A model generated the notes under the pieces. That model ran no database searches. It was not told where the DNA came from and saw only the letters and a program-made list of their open reading frames with translations. The position numbers were made by a program, and so were the translations under genes. From NCBI GenBank assembly GCA_905214825.1, contig CAJMNV010000077.1:1-9138 (forward strand): a stretch of DNA of 9,138 nucleotides. The letters are read 5' to 3'. The DNA is from an uncultured bacterium. GTDB lineage: Bacteria > Bacillota > Clostridia > Lachnospirales > Anaerotignaceae. Of the stretch, positions 1-6,016 are shown one piece after another (within the stretch, counting starts at the first letter, position 1; every line of letters starts with the position of its first letter).

Positions 1-847
1 AAAAACAATGCTTTTGACACTGGAACAATGGGAAACGGTTTGTAAAGCGGCGGCAGGAATCGGCATTTGTAAGATACGTATCACAGGCGGTGAACCTTTG
101 ATGCGAGAAGATATTGTGGAATTGGTGGCACGCATTGCAAATATCAAAGGTATCAAATGTGTGGTGATGACAACAAATGGTGTGCTTTTGGCACAGAAGG
201 CAAAAGCATTGCAAAAAGCAGGGTTGCAAGGGGTTAATATCAGTTTGGATACATTGGACAGAGAACAATATCAAGCATTGACAAAACGTGATGCATTGTC
301 AGATGTGCAAAAAAGCATTGCTGTATGTCAACAAATTGGGTTGCAAGTCAAAATCAACTGTGTGCCTGTCAGCGGCTTTGCAAAGCAGGATTTTTTGAAA
401 GTGGCGATGTTGGCAAAACAATCGTCTGTGGCTGTACGTTTTATTGAAATGATGCCCATTGGGGCGGGAACAGCGTATCAGCCCATACAAAATGCAACCA
501 TACAAAAACAACTGACAGAAAAATATGGTATATGGACACAAGTACAAACAGAAGAAAATGGTTCTCCTGCAACGTATTGGGATAATGAAAATTTTTTGGG
601 AAAAATTGGTTTTATTAGCCCACAAAGTCATCGTTTTTGTCATGCATGTAATCGCATTCGTGTTACTGCGGAAGGAAAATTAAAATTGTGTTTGCACCAT
701 TCGGCAGACGGCGATTTGAAAATGTTGTTGGAAAAAGGGGCAGATATCACACAGATACAACGATATTTTGCGGAAAAAATTTGGCAAAAACCAAAAGATG
801 GATATACCACAGATGAAAAACGTCCGATGTGGAAAATTGGAGGATAA
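1..847 (+). CDS. moaA: MoaA, GTP 3',8-cyclase (5'-truncated)
   Basis: This radical SAM enzyme converts GTP to 3',8-cyclo-GTP, the first step of molybdopterin synthesis, in the cytoplasm. The frame is open to the left edge of the window, so roughly the first 45-50 residues are missing, including the CxxxCxxC cluster that binds SAM; the ATG at 8 is internal. What can be seen, numbered from that ATG, is the TGGEP motif near residue 26-30, the core segment RFIEMMPIG near 144-152, and the C-terminal second Fe-S cluster site with Cys211, Cys214 and Cys228 inside FCHACNRIR and its continuation. The protein ends in the Gly-Gly pair that MoaA needs for catalysis. It is the first visible gene of the operon, and the next start lies 10 nt after its TAA. 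The remaining length fits a normal 320-330 residue MoaA. The identification is very secure; only the N-terminus is unseen. Confidence 0.96.
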   Translation, partial: KTMLLTLEQWETVCKAAAGIGICKIRITGGEPLMREDIVELVARIANIKGIKCVVMTTNGVLLAQKAKALQKAGLQGVNISLDTLDREQYQALTKRDALSDVQKSIAVCQQIGLQVKINCVPVSGFAKQDFLKVAMLAKQSSVAVRFIEMMPIGAGTAYQPIQNATIQKQLTEKYGIWTQVQTEENGSPATYWDNENFLGKIGFISPQSHRFCHACNRIRVTAEGKLKLCLHHSADGDLKMLLEKGADITQIQRYFAEKIWQKPKDGYTTDEKRPMWKIGG

Positions 848-857
848 TATTTGCAAT

Positions 858-1310
858 ATGGGAAAAGTTATGGCGGTGTGTATCAGTGAAAAAAGAGGTA
901 CACAAAAAAAGAATGTAAAAAAAGGCAATCTGATTGCAGATTTTGGCTTGGAAGGTGATGCCCATGCAGGAAATTGGCACAGACAAGTCAGTTTGCTTTC
1001 TTATGATGAAATTACAGCATTTCGACAAAGAGGTGCAGATGTGGATTTGGGAGATTTTGGGGAAAATTTGGTTGTTTCTGGATTTGATTTTAAAACATTG
1101 CCCATTGGTACAAAATTGCAATGCAACCAAGCGATATTGGAATTGACACAAATTGGAAAAGAGTGTCATCACCACTGTCAGATTTATCAACAAACGGGGG
1201 ATTGTATTATGCCAAGAGAAGGTGTGTTTGCAAAAGTGATACAAAGCGGCACAATCAAGATAGGAGATGAGATGTATATTGTATCGAGTGGCGATTATAA
1301 CAGCAAGTGA
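858..1310 (+). CDS. Small stand-alone MOSC-domain protein
   Basis: This 150-residue protein is a single MOSC domain (the C-terminal domain of MOCO sulfurase), a family thought to bind pterin cofactor or carry sulfur. The start GKVMAVCISEKRGT and the segments GLEGDAHAGNWHRQVSLLS (near 30-48) and GDFGENLVVSG (65-75) are typical. The C-terminal part has the conserved cysteine region: Cys103 in IGKECHH, Cys107, Cys116, then MPREGVFAKV. The ATG at 858 was chosen because family homology begins there; a GGAGG at 839-843 lies 14 nt upstream, a long spacing, and the ATG at 870 is an alternative. Its 3' end overlaps mogA by about 32 nt in another frame. Being between moaA and mogA supports a Moco role, and it may act with the desulfurase further down the operon. 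The exact biochemical role of these short MOSC proteins is not settled. Confidence 0.9.
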   Translation: MGKVMAVCISEKRGTQKKNVKKGNLIADFGLEGDAHAGNWHRQVSLLSYDEITAFRQRGADVDLGDFGENLVVSGFDFKTLPIGTKLQCNQAILELTQIGKECHHHCQIYQQTGDCIMPREGVFAKVIQSGTIKIGDEMYIVSSGDYNSK

Positions 1311-1782
1311 TAAAGGGGCGGCAGGACTGCGGGAAGATAGTAGCAGTGTTGTTGCAAAAGAATTGTTGGAAGATGCAGGGTACAAAGTAGTATCCATGCA
1401 GATATTGCCAGATGAAAGGACAGAGCTTTCGACATGTATGGCAGAAATTTGTGATGAAAATAAAGCGGATTTGCTCATTACTACGGGAGGCACAGGGCTT
1501 TCACAAAGAGATTGGACACCAGAGGCAACATTGGATATTGCACAAAGACAAGTGTATGGTATTAGTGAGGCAATGCGTGCGTATTCGCTCACCATTACAC
1601 CAAAAGCCATGCTGAGCAGAGGTGTTTCGGCAATCAGAGAAAAAACATTGATTATCAATTTGCCAGGCAGTCCAAAAGCAGTCAAAGAAAATTTAGCTTA
1701 TATATTGCCGGCATTGGCACATGGATTGGATATATTGACAGGAAAAGCAAATGAATGTGCAACAAGGGAGGATATGCCATAA
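1279..1782 (+). CDS. mogA: MogA/MoaB-family molybdopterin adenylyltransferase
   Basis: This cytoplasmic enzyme activates molybdopterin by adenylation so that molybdenum can be inserted. The 167-residue protein is a single MoCF-binding domain of normal family length. It shows the N-terminal YRVAIITASDKGAAG, the binding loop TTGGTGLSQRDWTPEAT near 68-84, and the C-terminal LPGSPKAVKENL followed by PALAHGLDILTG. The TTG at 1279 is preferred because it yields the family's usual MYRVAIITASDKG start and has AGGAG at 1262-1266, 12 nt upstream. The ATG at 1267 is also open, but it abuts that ribosome binding site directly. The gene starts inside the MOSC gene and shares one base with the modA start (TAATG), so coupling in both directions is likely. 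MogA and MoaB names are used interchangeably for this family in Firmicutes, and sequence alone does not separate them. Confidence 0.93.
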   Translation: MYRVAIITASDKGAAGLREDSSSVVAKELLEDAGYKVVSMQILPDERTELSTCMAEICDENKADLLITTGGTGLSQRDWTPEATLDIAQRQVYGISEAMRAYSLTITPKAMLSRGVSAIREKTLIINLPGSPKAVKENLAYILPALAHGLDILTGKANECATREDMP

Positions 1783-2573
1783 TGAAAAGAAATGTTTTGA
1801 GATGGGGGATTTTGTCTGTGTTGGTGGTGTGTTTGTTTGCTGGTTGTGGTAATACACAATCACAAGTTGAAAAAACAACATTGACCGTATCAGCAGCGGC
1901 AAGTTTGACAGATGTTTTGACAGAATTGGCAGAACAATACCAAACAGAAAATGAAAATGTGCAAATTGATTTTACATTTGGTGGTAGTGGTGCATTGCAA
2001 ACACAGATTGAAGAAGGGGCTACAAGTGATATATTCTTTTCTGCGGCAGAAAGCAATATGGAGGCTTTGGCAGAACAAAATTTGATTGATACAGATACCA
2101 GAAAAGATGTTTTGGAAAATAAAATTGTTTTGGTTGTGCCAAAAGATGGTAATACAGAAACAAGTTTTGCAAACATTGCACAAACAAACAACATTATTGC
2201 ATTGGGTGAAGCAGAAAGTGTACCTGCTGGAAAATATGCAAAAGAAATATTTATAAAAATGGGTATATGGAAAGATGTGCAAAGCAAAGCAGTGTTTGCA
2301 AGCAATGTGCGAGAAGTGTTGTCATGGGTGGAAGCAGGCGAGGCAGATTGTGGTGTGGTGTATGCCACAGATGCTACAACATCAGAAGGTGTACAAGTGG
2401 TAGAAGAAGTGCCAGCAGAATATGCACCAGATGTGCGTTATCCGGCAGCAGTTGTTTCTGATAGCCAAAACAAAGAACAAGCAAAAGCATTTTTGGATTT
2501 TTTGACAAATGAAAAAGCCGCAGAAGCATTTGCACGTTATGGCTTTACATATATCGCAGAATCAGGTGTATGA
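1782..2573 (+). CDS. modA: ModA, molybdate-binding lipoprotein
   Basis: This is the substrate-binding part of the ModABC molybdate ABC transporter, lipid-anchored outside the membrane. The 263-residue precursor begins with a basic n-region and a hydrophobic stretch ending in the lipobox FAGC, with Cys22 as the lipidation site. The mature part has the usual ModA landmarks: AAASLTDVLTELA (38-50), FGGSGALQTQIEEGA (66-80), DIFFSA (83-88), VPAGKYA (147-153) and EAGEADCGVVYATDA (184-198). The ATG at 1782 is chosen because GGGAGG at 1766-1771 sits 10 nt upstream and it puts the basic n-region first; an in-frame upstream ATG would add residues ahead of the signal peptide. The stop is followed directly by modB. 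Tungstate binding cannot be excluded from sequence, but the Moco neighbours favour molybdate. Confidence 0.96.
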   Translation: MKRNVLRWGILSVLVVCLFAGCGNTQSQVEKTTLTVSAAASLTDVLTELAEQYQTENENVQIDFTFGGSGALQTQIEEGATSDIFFSAAESNMEALAEQNLIDTDTRKDVLENKIVLVVPKDGNTETSFANIAQTNNIIALGEAESVPAGKYAKEIFIKMGIWKDVQSKAVFASNVREVLSWVEAGEADCGVVYATDATTSEGVQVVEEVPAEYAPDVRYPAAVVSDSQNKEQAKAFLDFLTNEKAAEAFARYGFTYIAESGV

Positions 2574-2574
2574 T

Positions 2575-3246
2575 ATGGATTGGAGTCCTCTTTTGATTTC
2601 TGTGAAAGTGGCGTTTTTGAGTACCGTTTTGGCAGCAGTGTTTGGCATTGGACTTTCTTATGTTGCTATGAAATTGCGGCGTTTGCGTGGTGTTGTGGAT
2701 GTGGTGCTGACATTGCCTTTGGTATTGCCGCCAACAGTAGTTGGATTTTTTTTATTGATGGTTTTTGGAAAAAATGGTGTTTTGGGTAAGTTTTTATATG
2801 AAATTGGATTACCATTTATATTTTCATTGAGAGGTGCTGTGGCGGCAGCGTTTGTGGTTTCGTTTCCTTTGGTATATCGTGCGGTGCGTAGTACCATGGA
2901 GCAAATGGACAAACAAATGGTTGATGCGGCACGCACATTGGGTGTATCTGAAAGTAAAATATTGTTTCATGTGATATTGCCAAATTGCCGTAGTGGAATA
3001 TTGGCAGGAATTATTCTGGCTTTTGCTCGTGGTATGGGAGAGTTTGGTGCGACCATGATGGTGGCAGGAAATATTCCGCAAAAAACACAAACTATGGCAT
3101 TGGCAGTGTATACAGCGGTGCAAAGCGGCAATCGACAACAGGCGTATTTCTGGTCAGTGTGTATTGTGTTGTTATCTGTTGTGGCAATGACAGTCATTTT
3201 GCTGTTGGAACGAAAAACAAAAATAAGAGAGGAGGACGGTTTTTGA
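2575..3246 (+). CDS. modB: ModB, molybdate ABC transporter permease
   Basis: This is the membrane permease of the ModABC importer; two copies form the channel. The 223-residue protein has the start MDWSPLLISVKVAFLSTVLA typical of ModB and several hydrophobic segments, at roughly residues 5-33, 41-65, 84-104, 139-163 and 192-211. The cytoplasmic EAA loop that docks on the ATPase is seen at about 117-137 (DAARTLGVSESKILFHVILP). ModB-type signatures LPLVLPPTVVGFFLL and ARGMGEFGAT are present. The ATG at 2575 has an AGGTG at 2564-2568 as ribosome binding site; a GTG at 2566 is a less likely alternative. The ATG starts one base after the modA stop, and the gene ends by overlapping the modC TTG start by 4 nt. 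Size is normal for the family. Confidence 0.96.
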   Translation: MDWSPLLISVKVAFLSTVLAAVFGIGLSYVAMKLRRLRGVVDVVLTLPLVLPPTVVGFFLLMVFGKNGVLGKFLYEIGLPFIFSLRGAVAAAFVVSFPLVYRAVRSTMEQMDKQMVDAARTLGVSESKILFHVILPNCRSGILAGIILAFARGMGEFGATMMVAGNIPQKTQTMALAVYTAVQSGNRQQAYFWSVCIVLLSVVAMTVILLLERKTKIREEDGF

Positions 3247-3947
3247 TATTGAAAGCAACATTTACAAAAAAATTAAAAACAGAAACGTTGTCGCTCTCTT
3301 TTGTATTGGAAAATACGGTATTGGGTATTTTGGGAAAAAGTGGTTGTGGCAAAAGTATGACATTGCGTTGTTTGGCGGGTGTACAAAAGCCGGATACAGG
3401 GCGGATTGTATTGAATGATACGATTTTGTTTGATAGTGATAAAAAAATTTGTTTGAAACCGCAAAAAAGAAATATTGGATACTTGTTTCAAAATTATGCA
3501 TTGTTTCCAAATATGACAGTATGGCAAAATATTGCATTTGCCTGTGATAATGACAAAGAACGAGTTGCAGAACTTTTGGAACGGTTTTATCTGCAAAATG
3601 TGGCAGATTTGTTTCCAGCCATGCTTTCAGGTGGACAACAACAAAGAACAGCAATGGCAAGAATGTTGGCAGCAAAACCAAAAGTACTTTTGTTGGACGA
3701 GCCGTTTTCTGCATTGGATAGTTTTTTGCGACAGGAGATGGAAAAACAAGTACAAGCGGTATTGTCATCATATGAGGGTGTGGCGGTGTTGGTTTCGCAC
3801 AACAAAGGCGAAATATATCGTTTAACACAAAAATGTATGGTGATGCAACAGGGAAAAGCCGCAGAATATGGTGATACCAAAATATTGTTTGACTGCCCAA
3901 AATCAAAAGAAGGCAAGTTATTGATACAAGGGGGATACGATGATTGA
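3243..3947 (+). CDS. modC: ModC, molybdate ABC transporter ATPase (short form, no TOBE domain)
   Basis: This is the ATPase that drives molybdate import, working as a dimer on the cytoplasmic face of ModB. All ABC motifs are present: Walker A GKSGCGKS (31-38), Q-loop Gln83 in YLFQNYALFP, signature LSGGQ (128-132), Walker B VLLLDEP (148-154), a D-loop (SALD) and the switch His186 in LVSHN. The protein is only 234 residues and ends shortly after the ATPase fold, whereas many ModC proteins run to about 350 residues with a C-terminal TOBE/mop molybdate sensor; that part is absent here. The start is the TTG at 3243, with GGAGG at 3231-3235 spaced 7 nt away and a 4-nt overlap with the modB stop. A second TTG at 3249 is too far from the ribosome binding site. 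The gene overlaps the desulfurase by 8 nt. Confidence 0.93.
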   Translation: MILKATFTKKLKTETLSLSFVLENTVLGILGKSGCGKSMTLRCLAGVQKPDTGRIVLNDTILFDSDKKICLKPQKRNIGYLFQNYALFPNMTVWQNIAFACDNDKERVAELLERFYLQNVADLFPAMLSGGQQQRTAMARMLAAKPKVLLLDEPFSALDSFLRQEMEKQVQAVLSSYEGVAVLVSHNKGEIYRLTQKCMVMQQGKAAEYGDTKILFDCPKSKEGKLLIQGGYDD

Positions 3948-5082
3948 TTTGAATGTGGCAGCAACATCAGCAAGGAAACCAAAAGAAGTTGCAAAAGCGG
4001 TATATGATGCATTGCTGTATTTGGGCAATTCTGGTAGAGGCAATGATGCAATGTCTTTGGATACTGCAAGGATGATATATCAAACCAGAAAAAAATTAGC
4101 AAATTTGTTTGATGTCAAAAAAATGGAAAATGTTGTGTTTACAGCAAATGCGACACAAAGCTTAAATATGGCAATTTGTGGTCTTTTGCAAAAAGGAGAC
4201 CATGTGATAACGACTTGTATGGAACACAACAGCGTATTACGGCCATTGTATCAAAAAGAAAAAGAGGGGGTGGAAATTTCTTTTGTAGGGTGTGATGCAA
4301 AAGGCGTTTTGCAGTATGAACAATTTCCGTTGTTGTTGCAAAAAAATACAAAAATGGTGGTATGCACACATGGTTCCAATGTAACGGGAAATTTGAATGA
4401 TATTGCAAAAATTGGGGCATTTTGCAAACAAAACGGTTTGTTGTTTGTGGTAGATGCTTCACAAACAGCAGGTGTATTTCCCATATCTATGCAAAAAATG
4501 CACATAGATGTGCTGTGCTTTACAGGGCATAAGGGGTTGATGGGGCCACAGGGCACAGGGGGATTGTGTGTGGCAGAATGTGTGGAAATCCCTAGTTTTT
4601 ACACAGGTGGTACAGGCGTGCAAAGTTTTTTAAAAACACAGCCGCAAACTTACCCAGAACATTTGGAGGCAGGTACATTGAATGGACATGGTATTGCGGG
4701 ATTGTCAGCAGCATTGGATTTTATTGCACAAACAGGTTTGGAAGTCATACAACAAAAAGAATACACATATATGATGCAGTTTTATGATGGTATCAAAGAC
4801 ACACCCAAAATAGAAATATATGGGGATTTTGAGACGAAACAGCGTGCGGCTATCGTGACATGTAATATCAAAGGCGTGTCATCAGGTAAATTTTGTGATG
4901 TGTTGGCACAAGAATATGATATTGCGGTGCGTGGTGGGGTACACTGTGCCCCTTTGCTCCATGAAGCATTGGGGACGGCAAAACAAGGGGCTGTGCGGTT
5001 TAGTTTTGGCTATTTTGTTACAGAGGCAGAAGTGGAAACGGCAATTACAGCTGTGAAACAAATTGTGGAGGTATTGACATGA
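3940..5082 (+). CDS. Class V aminotransferase, cysteine desulfurase/selenocysteine lyase-like (TIGR01977, EF2568 type)
   Basis: This 380-residue pyridoxal phosphate enzyme probably takes sulfur from cysteine, or selenium from selenocysteine, for cofactor maturation. The PLP lysine is Lys198 in FTGHKGLMGP. PLP contacts are His96 in MEHNSV and Asp172 and Gln175 in VDASQTAG. EAGTLN lies at 243-248, and the likely catalytic cysteine is Cys336 in RGGVHCAPLLH. The short N-terminus and NSGRG segment (30-34) fit the clade first noted with Enterococcus faecalis EF2568, which occurs with selenium-dependent molybdenum hydroxylase genes. The N-terminal motif reads LNVAATS where relatives usually have LDNAATS. 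The ATG at 3940 has a G-rich site (AAGGGGGA, ending 3935) and overlaps modC by 8 nt. Position between modC and the DUF3343 gene suggests it serves the molybdenum cofactor rather than Fe-S clusters; this is inference. Confidence 0.9.
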   Translation: MIDLNVAATSARKPKEVAKAVYDALLYLGNSGRGNDAMSLDTARMIYQTRKKLANLFDVKKMENVVFTANATQSLNMAICGLLQKGDHVITTCMEHNSVLRPLYQKEKEGVEISFVGCDAKGVLQYEQFPLLLQKNTKMVVCTHGSNVTGNLNDIAKIGAFCKQNGLLFVVDASQTAGVFPISMQKMHIDVLCFTGHKGLMGPQGTGGLCVAECVEIPSFYTGGTGVQSFLKTQPQTYPEHLEAGTLNGHGIAGLSAALDFIAQTGLEVIQQKEYTYMMQFYDGIKDTPKIEIYGDFETKQRAAIVTCNIKGVSSGKFCDVLAQEYDIAVRGGVHCAPLLHEALGTAKQGAVRFSFGYFVTEAEVETAITAVKQIVEVLT

Positions 5083-5309
5083 GAAAAAAAACAGATTGTT
5101 TTGTTGTGACATTCCCAACCACAACAGCGGCGTTGGCTTGGGAGGATATTGCAAAAGAAAAAAGGATTTCAGGCAGGTTGATACCCATACCACAAGAGAT
5201 TACCGCAGGGTGTGGTTTGGCTTGGAAAATGTCAATATCAGAAAAAGAAACGGTACAGACACTTTTGCAAACATTGCTGTATGATGGGGTATATGAAATG
5301 TGGCTTTGA
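5079..5309 (+). CDS. DUF3343 protein, putative Se/S carrier
   Basis: This is a 76-residue protein of the DUF3343 family (Pfam name: putative Se/S carrier protein-like). It has the family's compact pattern: an initial strand FVVTFPTTTAALAWED (8-23), then GRLIPIPQEITAGCGLAW (32-49) carrying the single conserved cysteine Cys45. The only other cysteine is Cys7 near the N-terminus. The ATG at 5079 overlaps the desulfurase stop in an ATGA arrangement and has GGAGG at 5067-5071, 7 nt upstream. Being fused so closely to a desulfurase/lyase on one side and yqeC on the other suggests that Cys45 accepts persulfide or perselenide and passes it to the hydroxylase cofactor. That carrier role is inferred from context and family name; no biochemical activity can be read from the sequence. 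Confidence 0.88.
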   Translation: MRKKTDCFVVTFPTTTAALAWEDIAKEKRISGRLIPIPQEITAGCGLAWKMSISEKETVQTLLQTLLYDGVYEMWL

Positions 5310-5317
5310 GGTGTGGT

Positions 5318-6016
5318 ATGGATATTTTAGAAAAACTGCATATGGAAACAGATGTAAAATGTATTTGTGCTGTGGGTAGTGGTGGCAAAACCAGTTTGTT
5401 GTATTATTTGGCAAAGTGCTATCAAAAACAAGGGAAAAGCGTATTATTGACAACGACAACAAAAATGTATTTACCACAGGAATATGCTGTGTTGTCATGT
5501 GATGTATTGGAAATAAAACAAAAATTGAAACAATGGGGATTGGTTGTGGCAGGTGTTGCTTGTGGTGGCGGAAAAATGGCAGGTTTGCCAAAACATATCT
5601 GGGAAACGGTATTTCTAATGGCAGATATTGTTTTGGTGGAGGCAGATGGTGCAAGAAGACTACCTTTGAAATTGCCCAATGATACAGAGCCTGTGATACC
5701 AAAAGCATGTGATTTTTTGGTGACGGTTGTCGGATTGTCTTGTTTGGGTAAAAAATTGTCTATGGTGTGCCATCGTTGGCAACGTGCAGGGGTTTTAGGA
5801 TATGATGCAAATACGATTGTGATGGAAAAAGAAATGGCAAATATATTGCAGATGGGATATAAAACATACTGGAAACAATATAATGGTTGTGTGTTTGCCA
5901 ATCAAGCAGATTGTGTGACAAAAGAGCAGGCAAGGCGTTTGAGAAATTGCTTACAAGTGCCTTATGTTTGGGGGAGTTTGCAAAAAGAAATATGCGGAAA
6001 GGAAAACAAAATATGA
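5318..6016 (+). CDS. yqeC: YqeC, selenium-dependent molybdenum hydroxylase accessory protein
   Basis: This 232-residue protein belongs to the YqeC family (TIGR03172), found by comparative genomics beside selenium-dependent molybdenum hydroxylases; its activity is unknown. It looks like a P-loop nucleotide-binding protein: AVGSGGKTSLL (18-28) is a Walker A-like loop and TTTTKM (45-50) follows. The family hallmark VEADGARRLPLKLP lies at 107-120 and is followed by EPVIP (124-128) and VTVVGL. The ATG at 5318 is preferred, with GAGGTG at 5308-5313 just upstream overlapping the previous stop; a GTG at 5300 is in frame but would overlap the DUF3343 gene and add six unlike residues. It begins 8 nt after DUF3343 and overlaps the XdhC-family gene by 4 nt. 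A role in selecting or loading the cofactor is plausible but inferred. Confidence 0.88.
   Translation: MDILEKLHMETDVKCICAVGSGGKTSLLYYLAKCYQKQGKSVLLTTTTKMYLPQEYAVLSCDVLEIKQKLKQWGLVVAGVACGGGKMAGLPKHIWETVFLMADIVLVEADGARRLPLKLPNDTEPVIPKACDFLVTVVGLSCLGKKLSMVCHRWQRAGVLGYDANTIVMEKEMANILQMGYKTYWKQYNGCVFANQADCVTKEQARRLRNCLQVPYVWGSLQKEICGKENKI

Noticed and set aside
747..1685. 312-codon open frame on the minus strand
   Set aside because: It lies antisense to moaA's end, the MOSC gene and mogA, has no recognisable motif or ribosome binding site, and is explained by the scarcity of TTA and CTA codons on the + strand.
1682..2368. 228-codon minus-strand open frame antisense to modA
   Set aside because: The + strand gives an unmistakable ModA; the antisense product is Ser/Thr/Ala-rich shadow translation.
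3262..3906. 214-codon minus-strand open frame antisense to modC
   Set aside because: The + strand carries a complete set of ABC ATPase motifs, while the antisense translation is low-complexity and resembles no family.
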